Source: Cladorhizidae sp. MBARI D1340-BT2
Lineage: Eukaryota; Porifera; Demospongiae; Poecilosclerida; Cladorhizidae
Length of the DNA stretch: 64,000 nt
NCBI GenBank assembly: GCA_028752905.1
Contig: JAQNBH010000003.1
Span: forward strand, 34,376,697 to 34,440,696
Direction: 5' to 3'
In this document: positions 11,505 through 23,670 of the stretch, in pieces
Layout of the letters: each line of letters begins with the position of its first letter
Position numbering within the stretch: position 1 is the first letter of the stretch
Program-made: the position numbers and the translations under genes
Notes under the pieces: generated by a model
Databases searched by the model: none
Seen by the model: the letters and a program-made list of their open reading frames with translations, nothing else
Told to the model about the DNA's origin: nothing

Positions 11505-13078
11505 GTGGTTGCCTCTGAGTTAGCTCATGGCACCAGTGAGAGAGTAGGTCTGTACGGGAGACATGTGGTTGCCTCTGAGATAGCTCATGGCACCAGTGAG
11601 AGAGTAGGTCTGTACGGGAGACATGTGGTTGCCTCTGAGATAGCTCATGGCACCAGTGAGAGAGTAGGTCTGTACGGGAGACATGTGGTTGCCTCTGAGA
11701 TAGTTCATGGCACCAGTGAGAGAGTAGGTTTGTACGGGAGACATGTGGTTGCCATTGAGTTAGCTCATGGCACCAGTGAGAGAGTAGGTATGTATGGTAG
11801 ACATGTGGTTGCCTCTGAGTTAGCTCATGGCACCAGTGAGAGAGTAGGTCTGTACGGGAGACATGTGCTTGCCTCTGAGTTAGCTCATGGCACCAGTGAG
11901 AGAGTAGGTATCTACGGGAGACATGTGGTTGCCTCTGAGTTAGCTCATGGCACCAGTGAGAGAGTAGGTCTGTACGTGAGACATGTGGTTGCCTCTGAGT
12001 TAGCTCATGGCACCAGTGAGAGAGTAGGTCTGTACGGGAAGACATGTGGTTGCCTCTGAGTTATTTCATGGGACCAGTGAGAGAGTAGGTCTGTACGGGA
12101 GACATGTGGTTGCCTCTGAGATAGCTCATGGCACCAGTGAGAGAGTAGGTTTGTACGGGAGACATGTGATTGCCTCTGAGTTAGCTCATGGCACCAGTGA
12201 GAGAGTAGGTATGTACGGGAGACATGTGGTTGCCTCTGAGTTAGCTCATGGCACCAGTGAGAGAGTAGGACTGTACGGAAGACATGTGGTTGCCTCTGAG
12301 TTAGCTCATGGCACCAGTGAGAGAGTAGGTCTGTACGGGAGACATGTAGTTGCCTCTAAGTTAGCTCATGGCACCAGTGAGAGAGTAGGTTTGTACGGGA
12401 GATATGTGTTTGCTTCTGAGTTAGCTCATGGCACCAGTGAGAGAGTACATGTACATGTAGGTCTGTACGGGAGAAATGTGGTTGCCGCTGAGTTATCTCA
12501 TGGCACCAGTGAGAGAGTAGGTCTGTACGGGAGACATGTGGTTGCCTCTGAGTTAGCTCATGGCACCAGTGAGAGAGTAGGTCTGTACGGGAGACATGTG
12601 GTTGCCTCTGAGATAGCTCATGGCACCAGTGAGAGAGTAGGTTTGTATGGGAGACATGTGGTTGCCATTGAGTTAGCTCATGGCACCAGTGAGAGAGTAG
12701 GTATGTATGGGAGACATGTGGTTGCCTCTGAGTTAGCTCATGGCACCAGTGAGAGAGTAGGTCTGTACGGGAGACATGTGGTTGCCATTGAGTTAGCTCA
12801 TGGCACCAGTGAGAGAGTAGGTATGTATGGTAGACATGTGGTTGCCTCTAAGTTAGCTCATGGCACCAGTGAGAGAGTAGGTCTGTATGGGAGACATGTG
12901 CTTGCCTCTGAGTTAGCTCATGGCACCAGTGATAGAGTAGGTATCTACGGGAGACATGTGGTTGCCTCTGAGTTAGCTCATGGCACCAGTGAGAGAGTAG
13001 GTCTGTACGTGAGACATGTTGTTGCCTCTGAGTTAGCTCATGGCACCAGTGAGAGAGTAGGTCTGTACGGGAAGACAT
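10040..13078 (+). repeat. 3039-bp superunit, unit 1
   Basis: Offset 3039 to the unit starting at 13079. The length is 50x60 plus three 72-bp insertions and three 61-bp monomers (3000+36+3). Block boundaries at 10040, 11505 and 12046 correspond to 13079, 14544 and 15085. Confidence 0.82.
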
Positions 13079-15098
13079 GTGGTTGCCTCTGAGTTATTTC
13101 ATGGGACCAGTGAGAGAGTAGGTCTGTACGGGAGACATGTGGTTGCCTCTGAGATAGCTCATGGCACCAGTGAGAGAGTAGGTTTGTACGGGAGACATGT
13201 GATTGCCACTGAGTTAGCTCATGGCACCAGTGAGAGAGTTGGTATGTACGGGAGACATGTGGTTGCCTCTGAGTTAGCTCATGGCACCAGTGAGAGAGTA
13301 GGACTGTACGGAAGACATGTGGTTACCTCTGAGTTAGCTCATGGCACCAGTGAGAGAGTAGGTCTGTACGGGAGACATGTGGTTGCCTCTAAGTTAGCTC
13401 ATGGCACCAGTGAGAGAGTAGGTTTGTACGGGAGATATGTATTTGCTTCTGAGTTAGCTCATGGCACCAGTGAGAGAGTACATGTACATGTAGGTCTGTA
13501 CGGGAGAAATGTGGTTGCCGCTGAGTTATCTCATGGCACCAGTGAGAGAGTAGGTCTGTACGGGAGACATGTGGTTGCCTCTGAGTTAGCTCATGGCACC
13601 AGTGAGAGAGTAGGTCTGTACGGGAGACATGTGGTTGCCTCTGAGATATCTCATGGCACCAGTGAGAGAGTAGGTTTGTACGGGAGACATGTGGTTGCCA
13701 TTGAGTTAGCTCATGACACCAGTGAGAGAGTAGGTATGTATGGGAGACATGTGGTTGCCTCTGAGTTAGCTCATGGCACCAGTGAGAGAGTAGGTCTGTA
13801 CGGGAGACATGTGCTTGCCTCTTAGTTAGCTCATGGCACCAGTGAGAGAGTAGGTTTGTACGGGAGATATGTGTTTGCTTCTGAGTTAGCTCATGTCACC
13901 AGTGAGAGAGTACATGTACATGTAGGTCTGTACGGGAGACATGTGGTTGCCGCTGAGTTATCTCATGGCACCAGTGAGAGAGTAGGTCTGTACGGGAGAC
14001 ATGTGTTTGCCTCTGAGATAGCTCATGGCACCAGTGAAAGAGTAGGTCTGTACGGGAGACATGTGGTTGCCTCTGAGATAGCTCATGGCACCAGTGAGAG
14101 AGTAGGTTTGTACGGGAGACATGTGGTTGCCATTGAGTTAGCTCATGGCACCAGTTAGAGAGTAGGTATGTATGGGAGACATGTGGTTGCCTCTAAGTTA
14201 GCTCATGGCACCAGTGAGAGAGTAGGTCTGTACGGGAGACATGTGCTTGCCTCTGAGTTAGCTCATGGCACCAGTGAGAGAGTAGGTATGTACGGGAGAC
14301 ATGTGGTTGCCTATGAGTTAGCTCATGGAACCAGTGAGAGAGTAGGTATGTACGGGAGACATGTGGTTGCCTCTGAGTTAGCTCATGGCACCAGTGAGAG
14401 AGTAGGTCTGTACGGGTGACATGTGGTTGCCTCTGAGATAGCTCATGGCACCAGTGAGTGAGTAGGTTTGTACGGGAGACATGTGGTTGCCTCTGAGTTA
14501 GCTCATGGCACCAGTGAGAGAGTAGGTCTCTACGGGAAGACATGTGGTTGCCTCTGAGTTAGCTCATGGCACCAGTGAGAGAGTAGGTCTGTACGGGAGA
14601 CATGTGGTTGCCTCTGAGATAGCTCATGGCACCAGTGAGAGAGTAGGTCTGTACGGGAGACATGTGGTTGCCTCTGAGATAGCTCATGGCACCAGTGAGA
14701 GAGTAGGTCTGTACGGTAGACATGTGGTTGCCTCTGAGATAGCTCATGGCACCAGTGAGAGAGTAGGTTTGTACGGGAGACATGTGGTTGCCATTGAGTT
14801 AGCTCATGGCACCAGTGAGAGAGTAGGTATGTATGGAAGACATGTGGTTGCCTCAGAGTTAGCTCATGGCACCAGTGAGAGAGTAGGTCTGTACGGGAGA
14901 CATGTGCTTGCCTCTGAGTTAGCTCATGGCACCAGTGAGAGAGTAGGTATCTACGGGAGACATGTGGTTGCCTCTGAGTTAGCTCATGGCACCTGTGAGA
15001 GAGTAGGTCTGTACGTGAGACATGTGGTTGCCTCTGAGTTAGCTCATGGCACCAGTGAGAGAGTAGGTCTGTACGGGAAGACATGTGGTTGCCTCTGA
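13079..15098 (+). repeat. 3039-bp superunit, unit 2 (partial)
   Basis: Follows the 10040-12059 sequence at constant offset 3039. It carries private point changes such as gttacctctg (near 13323), catgacacc (near 13713), cctatgag (near 14310) and acctgtgag (near 14992). After about 15.1 kb the array departs from the partner and joins the long-range duplicate B. Confidence 0.8.
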
Positions 15099-15313
15099 GT
15101 TATTTTATGGGACCAGTGAGAGAGTAGGTCTGTACGGGAGACATGTGGTTGCCTCTGAGATAGCTCATGGCACCAGTGAGAGAGTAGGTATGTACGGGAG
15201 ACATGTGGTTGCCTCTGAGTTAGCTCATGGCATCAGTGAGAGAGTAGGACTGTACGCAAGACATGTGGTTGCCTCTGAGTTAGCTCATGGCACCAGTGAG
15301 AGAGTAGGTCTGT

Positions 15314-17504
15314 ACGGGAGACATGTGGTTGCCTCTAAGTTAGCTCATGGCACCAGTGAGAGAGTAGGTTTGTACGGGAGATATGTGTTTGCTTCTGAGT
15401 TAGCTCATGGCACCAGTGAGAGAGTACATGTACATGTAGGTCTGTACGGGAGAAATGTGGTTGCCGCTGAGTTATCTCATGGCACCAGTGAGAGAGTAGG
15501 TCTGTACGGGAGACATGTGGTTGCCTCTGAATTAGCTCATGGCACCAGTGAGAGAGTAGGTCTGTACGGGAGACATGTGGTTGCCTCTGAGATAGCTCAT
15601 GGCACCAGTGAGAGAGTAGGTTTGTACGGGAGACATGTGGTTGCCATTGAGTTAGCTCATGGCACCAGTGAGAGAGTAGGTATGTATGGGAGACATGTGG
15701 TTGCCTCTGAGTTAGCTCATGGCACCAGTGAGAGAGTAGGTCTGTACGGGAGACATGTGCTTGCCTCTGAGTTAGCTCATGGCACCAGTGAGAGAGTAGG
15801 TATGTATGGGAGACATGTGGTTGCCTCTAAGTTAGCTCATGGCACCAGTGAGGGAGTAGGTCTGTACGGGAGACATGTGGTTGCCTCTGAGATAGCTCAT
15901 GGCACCAGTGAGAGAGCAGGTTTGTACGGGAGACATGTGGTTGCCTCTGAGTTAGCTCATGGCACCAGTGAGAGAGTAGGTCTGTACGGGAAGACATGTG
16001 GTTGCCTCTGAGTTAGCTCATGGGACCAGTGAGAGAGTAGGTCTGTACGGGAGACATGTGGTTGCCTCTGAGATAGCTCATGGCACCAGTGAGAGAGTAG
16101 GTCTGTACGGGAGACATGTGGTTGCCTCTGAGTTAGCTCATGGCACAAGTGAGAGAGTAGGTATGTACGGGAGACATGTGGTTGCCTCTGAGTTAGCTCA
16201 TGGCACCAGTGAGAGAGTAGGTTTGTACGGGAGACATGTGGTTGCCTCTGAGTTAGCTCATGGCACCAGTGAGAGAGTAGGTCTGTACGGGAGACATGTG
16301 GTTGCCTCTAAGTTAGCTCATGGCACCAGTGAGAGAGTAGGTTTGTACGGGAGATATGTGTTTGCTTCTGAGTTAGCTCATGGCACCAGTGAGAGAGTAC
16401 ATGTACATGTAGGTCTGTATGGGAACCATGTGGTTGCCGCTGAGTTATCTCATGGCACCAGTGAGAGAGTAGGTCTGTACGGGAGACATATGGTTGCCTC
16501 TGAGTTAGCTCATGGCACCAGTGAGAGAGTAGGTCTGTACGGGAGACATGTGGTTGCCTCTGAGATAGCTCATGGCACCAGTGAGAGAGTAGGTTTGTAT
16601 GGGAGACATGTGGTTGCCATTGAGTTAGCTCATGGCACCAGTGAGATAGTAGGTATGTATGGGAAACATGTGGTTGCCTCTGAGTTATCTCATGGCACCA
16701 GTGAGAGAGTAGGTCTGTACGGGAGACATGTGCTTGCCTCTGAATTAGCTCATGGCACCAGTGAGAGAGTAGGTATGTACGGGAGACATGTGGTTGCCTC
16801 TGAGTTAGCTCATGGCACCAGTGAGAGAGTAGGTCTGTACGGGAGACATGTGGTTGCCTCTGAGATAGCTCATGGCACCAGTGAGAGAGTAGGTTTGTAC
16901 GGGAGACATGTGGTTGCCTCTGAGTTAGCTCATGGCACCAGTGAGAGAGTAGGTCTGTACGGGAAGACATGTGGTTGCCTCTGAGTTAGCTCATGGGACC
17001 AGTGAGAGAGTAGGTCTGTACGGGAGACATGTGGTTGCCTCTGAGATAGCTCATGGCACCAGTTAGAGAGTAGGTTTGTACGGGAGACATGTGGTTGACT
17101 CTGAGTTAGCTCATGGCACCAGTGAGAGAGTAGGTCTGCACGGGAGACATGTGGTTGCCTCTTAGTTAGCTCATGGCACCAGTGAGAGAGTAGGTTTGTA
17201 CGGGAGATATGTGTTTGCTTCTGAGTTAGCTCATGTCACCAGTGAGAGAGTACATGTAAATGTAGGTCTGTACGGGAGACATGTGGTTGCCGCTGAGTTA
17301 TCTCATGGCACCAGTGAGAGAGTAGGTCTGTACGGGAGACATGTGTTTGCCTCTGAGATAGCTCATGGCACCAGTGAGAGAGTAGGTCTGTACGGGAGAC
17401 ATGTGGTTGCTTCGGAGATAGCTCATGGCACCAGTGAGAGAGTAGGTTTGTACAGGAGACATGTGGTTGCCATTGAGTTAGCTCATGGCACCAGTTAGAG
17501 AGTA
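15314..17504 (+). repeat. Long-range duplicate, copy B (partner about 1-2190)
   Basis: Partner of the segment at the window start. It ends near the monomer gtatgtatggg (about 17506), where this copy has cagagtta and the partner has ctaagtta. Its 72-bp junction at about 17250 has the broken palindrome catgtaaatgta, while the partner at about 1937 has the perfect form. Confidence 0.75.
15998..16970 (+). repeat. 16-monomer HOR block, 973 bp, copy 2
   Basis: Same 973-bp length and variant order as the block at 685-1657, 15313 bp away. Private changes include gggaaccatg in the 72-bp monomer (near 16423) and gagatagtagg (near 16643). It is part of a longer match between about 1-2190 and 15314-17504. 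Confidence 0.85.
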
Positions 17505-19058
17505 GGTATGTATGGGAGACATGTGGTTGCCTCAGAGTTAGCTCATGGCACCAGTGAGAGGGTAGGTCTGTACGGGAGACATGTGCTTGCCTCTGAGTTA
17601 GCTCATGGCACCAGTGAGAGAGTAGGTATGTACGGGAGACATGTGGTTGCCTCTGAGTTAGCTCATGGAACCAGTGAGAGAGTAGGTATGTACGGGAGAC
17701 ATGTGGTTGCCTCTGAGATAGCTCATGGCACCAGTGAGAGAGTAGGTCTGTACGGGAAGACATGTGGTTGCTTCTGAGTTAGCTCATGGGACCAGTGAGA
17801 GAGTAGGTCTGTACGGGAGACATGTGGTTGCCTCTGAGATAGCTCATGGCACCAGTGAGAGAGTAGGTTTGTACGGGAGACATGTGGTTGCCTCTGAGTT
17901 AGCTCATGGCACCAGTGAGAGAGAAGGTATGTACGGGAGACATGTGGTTGCCTCTGAGTTAGCTAATGGCACCAGTGAGAGAGTAGGTATGTACGGGAGA
18001 CATGTGGTTGCCTCTGAGTTAGCTCATGGCACCAGTGAGAGAGTACATGTACATGTAGGTCTGTATGGGAGACATGTGGTTGCCGCTGAGTTATCTCATG
18101 GCACCAGTGAGAGAGTAGGTCTGTACGGGAGACATGTGGTTGCCTCTGAGTTATCTCATAGCACCAGTTAGAGAGTAGGTCTGTACGGGAGACATGTGGT
18201 TGCCTCTGAGTTAGCTCATGGCACCAGTGAGAGAGTAGGTCTGTACAGGAAGACATGTGATTGCTTCTGAGTTAGCTCATGGGATCAGTGAGAGAGTAGG
18301 TCTGTACGGGAGACATGTGGTTGCCTCTGAGATAGCTCATGGCACCAGTGAGAGAGTAGGTTTGTACGGGAGACATATGGTTGCCTCTGAGTTAGCTCAT
18401 GGCACCAGTGAGAGAGTAGGTCTGTACGGGAGACATGTGTTTGCCTCTGAGATAGCTCATGGCACCAGTGAGAGAGTAGGTCTGTACGGGAGACATGTGG
18501 TTGCTTCGGAGATAGCTCATGGCACCAGTGACAGAGTAGGTTTGTACAGGAGACATGTGGTTGCCATTGAGTTAGCTCATGGCACCAGTTAGAGAGTAGG
18601 TATGTATGGGAGACATGTGGTTGCCTCAGAGTTAGCTCATGGCACCAGTGAGAGAGTAGGTCTGTACGGGAGACATGTGCTTGCCTCTGAGTTAGCTCAT
18701 GGCACCAGTGAGAGAGTAGGTATGTACGGGAGACATGTGGTTGCCTCTGAGTTAGCTCATGGAACCAGTGAGAGAGTAGGTATGTACGGGAGACATGTGG
18801 TTGCCTCTGAGTTAGCTCATGGCACCAGTGAGAGAGTAGGTCTGTACGGGAAGACATGTGGTTGCTTCTGAGTTAGCTCATGGGACCAGTGAGAGAGTAG
18901 GTCTGTAAGGGAGACATGTGGTTGCCTCTGAGATAGCTCATGGCACCAGTGAGAGAGTAGGTTTGTACGGGAGACATGTGGTTGCCTCTGAGTTAGCTCA
19001 TGGCACCAGTGAGAGAGAAGGTATGTATGGGAGACATGTGGTTGCCTCTGAGTTAGCT

Positions 19059-19235
19059 GTGTCCATTTAGTGTGGCAGGTGAGGGGGCAAGAAGCTATAT
19101 AGTGTGGCAGGGCAGGGGGGCAAGAAGCTATATAGTGTGGCAGGGGGGGGCAAGAAGCTATATAGTGTGGCATGGGGGAGTTTTGGGGGGGTTGATTCAG
19201 TGTAACTGGGCATGTGCAGGTTAAAAAAGGTTGCT
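19059..19235. other. 177-bp non-satellite insertion flanked by gct duplication
   Basis: The satellite breaks after gttagct (ending 19058) and resumes at aatggcacc (19236). The expected uninterrupted sequence, gttagctaatggcacc, is seen at the related site near 17960. The extra DNA is therefore 177 bp, and its last three bases (gct, 19233-19235) repeat the three bases before it (19056-19058), like a 3-bp target-site duplication. The length also fits the arithmetic: the duplicated flanks at 17963 and 19234 are 1271 bp apart, which is 18x60 plus 12 (one 72-bp monomer) plus 2 (two 61-bp monomers) plus 177. The insert is G-rich, holds a minisatellite, and has a short A-run (ttaaaaaagg) near its right end. 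I see no terminal inverted repeats and no coding capacity. It could be an insertion, or foreign sequence captured during repair. Confidence 0.85.
19064..19215 (+). repeat. Short G-rich minisatellite inside the insertion
   Basis: About five imperfect units of roughly 30-36 bp. The first begins near catttagtgtggcagg; three central units contain caagaagctatatagtgtgg followed by a G-run of variable length; the last is diverged (attcagtgtaactggg). Each central unit carries the 8-bp palindrome ctatatag. Length variation lies mainly in the G-run. The repeat is unrelated to the 60-bp satellite. A minus-strand open frame through it is repetitive and not believable as a gene. Confidence 0.8.
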
Positions 19236-19926
19236 AATGGCACCAGTGAGAGAGTAGGTATGTACGGGAGACATGTGGTTGCCTCTGAGTTAGCTCATGG
19301 CACCAGTGAGAGAGTACATGTACATGTAGGTCTGTACGGGAGACATGTGGTTGCCGCTGAGTTATCTCATGGCACCAGTGAGAGAGTAGGTCTGTACGGG
19401 AGACATGTGGTTGCCTCTGAGTTATCTCATAGCACCAGTTAGAGAGTAGGTCTGTACGGGAGACATGTGGTTGCCTCTGAGTTAGCTCATGGCACCAGTG
19501 AGAGAGTAGGTCTGTACAGGAAGACATGTGATTGCTTCTGAGTTAGCTCATGGGATCAGTGAGAGAGTAGGTCTGTACGGGAGACATGTGGTTGCCTCTG
19601 AGATAGCTCATGGCACCAGTGAGAGAGTAGGTTTGTACGGGAGACATATGGTTGCCTCTGAGTTAGCTCATGGCACCAGTGAGAGAGTAGGTCTGTACAG
19701 GAAGACATGTGATTGCCTCTGAGTTAGCTCATGGGATCAGTGAGAGAGTAGGTTTGTATGGGAGACGTGTGGTTGCCTCTGAGTTAGCTCATGGCTCCAA
19801 TGAGAGAGTAGGTCTGTACGGGAGACATGTGGTTGCCTCTGAGTTAGCTCATGGCACCAGTGAGAGAGTAGGTCTGTACGGCAAGACATGTGGTTGCCTC
19901 TGAGTTAGCTCATGGGACCAGTGAGA

Positions 19927-22900
19927 GAGTAGGTCTGTACGGGAGACATGTGGTTGCCTCTGAGATAGCTCATGGCACCAGTTAGAGAGTAGGTTTGTAC
20001 GTGAGACATGTGGTTGCCTCTGAGTTAGCTCATGGCACCAGTGAGAGAGTAGGTCTGCACGGGAGACATGTGGTTGCCTCTTAGTTAGCTCATGGCACCA
20101 GTGAGAGAGTAGGTTTGTACGGGAGATATGTGTTTGCTTCTGAGTTAGCTCATGTCACCAGTGAGAGAGTACATGTACATGTAGGTCTGTACGGGAGACA
20201 TGTGGTTGCCGCTGAGTTATCTCATGGCACCAGTGAGAGAGTAGGTCTGTACGGGAGACATGTGGTTGCCTCTGAGTTAGCTCATGGCACCAGTGAGAGA
20301 GTAGGTCTGTACGGGAGACATGTGGTTGCCTCTGAAATAGCTCATGGCACCAGTGAGAGAGTAGGTCTGTACGGGAGACATGTGGTTGCCTCTGAGATAG
20401 CTCATGGCACCAGTGAGAGAGTAGGTTTGTACGGGAGACATGTGGTTGCCATTGAGTTAGCTCATGGCACCAGTGAGAGGGTAGGTATGTATGGTAGACA
20501 TGTGGTTGCCTCTGAGTTAGCTCATGGCACCAGTGAGAGAGTAGGTCTGTACGGGAGACATGTGCTTGCCTCTGAGTTAGCTCATGGCACCAGTGAGAGA
20601 GTAGGTATGTATGGGAGACATGTGGTTGCCTCTGAGTTAGCTCATGGCACCAGTGAGAGAGTAGGTCTGTACGTGAGACATGTGTTTGCCTCTGAGTTAG
20701 CTCATGGCACCAGTGAGAGAGTAGGTCTGTACGGGTAGACATGTGGTTGCCTCTGATTTATTTCATGGGACCAGTGAGAGAGTAGGTCTGTACGGGAGAC
20801 ATGTGGTTGCCTCTGAGATACCTCATGGCACCAGTGAGAGAGTAGGTTTGTACGGGAGACATGTGATTGCCTCTGAGTTAGCTCATGGCACCAGTGAGAG
20901 AGTAGGTATGTACGGGAGACATGTGGTTGCCTCTGAGTTAGCTCATGGCACCAGTGAGAGAGTAGGACTGTACGGAAGACATGTGGTTGCCTCTGAGTTA
21001 GCTCATGGCACCAGTGAGAGAGTAGTTCTGTACGGGAGACATGTGGTTGCCTCTGAGATAGCTCATGGCACCAGTGAGAGAGTAGGTTTGTACGGGAGAC
21101 ATGTGGTTGCCATTGAGTTAGCTCATGGCACCAGTGAGAGAGTAGGTATGTATGGGAGACATGTGGTTGCCTCTGAGATAGCTCATGGCACCAGTGAGAG
21201 AGTAAGTTTGTACGGGAGACATGTGGTTGCCTCTGAGTTAGCTCATGGCACCAGTGAGAGAGAAGGTATGTATGGGAGACATGTGGTTGCCTCTGAGTTA
21301 GCTAATGGCACCAGTGAGAGAGTAGGTATGTACGGGAGACATGTTGTTGCCTCTGAGTTAGCTCATGGCACCAGTGAGAGAGTACATGTACATGTAGGTC
21401 TGTATGGGAGACATGTGGTTGCCGCTGAGTTATCTCATGGCACCAGTGAGAGAGTAGGTCTGTACGGGAGACATGTGGTTGCCTCTGAGTTAGCTCATAG
21501 CACCAGTTAGAGAGTAGGTCTGTACGGGAGACATGTGGTTGCCTCTGAGATAGCTCATGGCACCAGTGAGAGAGTAGGTTTGTACGGGAGAAATGTGGTT
21601 GCCATTGAGTTAGCTCATGGCACCAGTGAGAGAGTAGGTATGTATGGGAGACATGTGGTTGCCTCTGAGTTAGCTCATGGCTCCAGTGAGAGAGTAGGTC
21701 TGTATGGGAGACATGTGCTTGCCTCTGAGTTAGCTCATGGCACCAGTGAGAGAGTAGGTATGTACGGGAGACATGTGGTTGCCTCTGAGTTAGCTCATGG
21801 CACCAGTGAGAGAGTAGGTCTGTACGGGAGACTTGTGGTTGCCTCTGAGATAGCTCATGGCACCAGTGAGAGAGTAGGTTTGTACGGGAGACATGTGGTT
21901 GCCTCTGAGTTAGCTCATGGCACCAGTGAGAGAGTAGGTCTGTACAGGAAGACATATGATTGCCTCTGAGTTAGCTCATGGGATCAGTGAGAGAGTAGGT
22001 CTGTACGGGAGACATGTGGTTGCCTCTGAGATAGCTCATGGCACCAGTGAGAGAGTAGGTTTGTACGGGAGACATATGGTTGCCTCTGAGTTAGCTCATG
22101 GCACCAGTGAGAGAGTAGGTCTGTACAGGAAGACATGTGATTGCCTCTGAGTTAGCTCATGGGATCAGTGAGAGAGTAGGTTTGTATGGGAGACGTGTGG
22201 TTGCCTCTGAGTTAGCTCATGGCACCAGTGAGAGAGTAGGTCTGTACGGGTGACATGTGGTTGCCTCTGAGATAGCTCATGGCACCAGTGAGAGAGTAGG
22301 TTTGTATGGGAGACATGTGGTTGCCTCTGAGTTAGCTCATGGCACCAGTGAGAGAGTAGGTCTGTACGGGAAGACATGTGGTTGCCTCTGAGTTAGCTCA
22401 TCGGACCAGTGAGAGAGTAGGTCTGTACGGGAGACATGTGGTTGCCTCTGAGATAGCTCATGGCACCAGTGAGAGAGTAGGTTTGTACGGGAGACATGTG
22501 GTTGCCTCTGAGTTAGCTCATGGCACCAGTGAGAGAGAAGGTATGTACGGGAGACATGTGGTTGCCTCTGAGTTAGCTAATGGCACCAGTGAGAGAGTAG
22601 GTATGTACGGGAGACATGTGGTTGCCTCTGAGTTAGCTCATGGCAACAGTGAGAGAGTACATGTACATGTAGGTCTGTACGGGAGACATGTGGTTGCCGC
22701 TGAGTTATCTCATGGCACCAGTGAGAGAGTAGGTCTGTACGGGAGACATGTGGTTGCCTCTGAGTTAGCTCATAGCACCAGTTAGAGAGTAGGTCTGTAC
22801 GGGAGACATGTGGTTGCCTCTGAGATAGCTCATGGCACCAGTGAGAGAGTAGGTTTGTACGGGAGAAATGTGGTTGCCATTGAGTTAGCTCATGGCACCA

Positions 22901-23670
22901 GTGAGAGAGTAGGTATGTATGGGAGACATGTGGTTGCCTCTGAGTTAGCTCATGGCTCCAGTGAGAGAGTAGGTCTGTACGGGAGACATGTGCTTGCCTC
23001 TGAGTTAGCTCATGGCACCAGTGAGAGAGTAGGTATGTACGGGAGACATGTGGTTGCCTCTGAGTTAGCTCATGGCACCAGTGAGAGAGTAGGTCTGTAC
23101 GGGAGACATGTGGTTGCTTCTGAGATAGTTCATGGCACCAGTGAGAGAGTAGGTTTGTACGGGAGACATGTGGTTGCCTCTGAGTTAGCTCATGGCACCA
23201 GTGAGAGAGTAGGTCTGTACAGGAAGACATGTGATTGCCTCTGAGTTAACTCATGGGATCAGTGAGAGAGTAGGTCTGTACGGGAGACATGTGGTTGCCT
23301 CTGAGATAGCTCATGGCACCAGTGAGAGAGTAGGTTTGTACGGGAGACATATGGTTGCCTCTGAGTTAGCTCATGGCACCAGTGAGAGAGTAGGTCTGTA
23401 CAGGAAGACATGTGATTGCCTCTGAGTTAGCTCATGGGATCAGTGAGAGAGTAGGTTTGTATGGGAGACGTGTGGTTGCCTCTGAGTTAGCTCATGGCAC
23501 CAGTGAGAGAGTAGGTCTGTACGGGAGACATGTGGTTGCCTCTGAGTTAGCTCAAGGCACCAGTGAGAGAGTAGGTCTGTATGGCAAGACATGTGGTTGC
23601 CTCTGAGTTAGCTCATGGGACCAGTGAGAGAGTAGGTCTGTACGGGAGACATGTGGTTGCCTCTGAGATA
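19927..23670 (+). repeat. Zone 2 superblock, copy 1 (partner 30075-33818)
   Basis: About 3.74 kb matching 30075-33818 at constant offset 10148, including gggtagacatg, gatttatttc, gagatacctc, gagagagaagg, gctaatggc, catagcaccagttag, gacttgtgg and caaggcacc. A minority of positions differ (for example gtatgtatggg near 21270 versus gtatgtacggg near 31418; catgttgttg near 21343 versus catgtggttg). Confidence 0.85.

Larger units (their letters stand above)
1..19058 (+). repeat. 60-bp satellite array, left arm (zone 1 and start of zone 2)
   Basis: Uninterrupted head-to-tail array of a 60-bp monomer, already in mid-array at base 1. An exact consensus copy is at 183-242; recognisable anchors in every copy are acgggagacatgtgg and gagttagctcatggc. 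The consensus is about 53% G+C with one CpG (in tacggg). Orientation never changes. Spacings between successive 61-bp monomers (541, 853, 912/913, 973, 1033, 1464/1465 bp) show an ordered higher-order structure. I see no gene in this stretch: the long open frames on both strands are products of a repeat length divisible by three. From about 17.8 kb zone 2 markers begin (gagagagaagg, gctaatggc, catagcaccagttag). Confidence 0.98.

Noticed and set aside
17405..17420. CENP-B box
   Set aside because: The consensus monomer lacks the ttcg and cggg elements at the needed spacing. The occasional ttcgga variant (near 17411 and 18507) is isolated.
18817..19173. Reverse open frame across the insertion with a repeated PHYIASCP-type motif
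   Set aside because: It only translates the short G-rich minisatellite and then runs into the satellite. There is no start context or other sign of a gene.
19059..19235. Insertion sequence or complete transposon
   Set aside because: 177 bp with no terminal inverted repeats, no open frame of a transposase and only a 3-bp flank duplication. I call it an insertion of unknown type.
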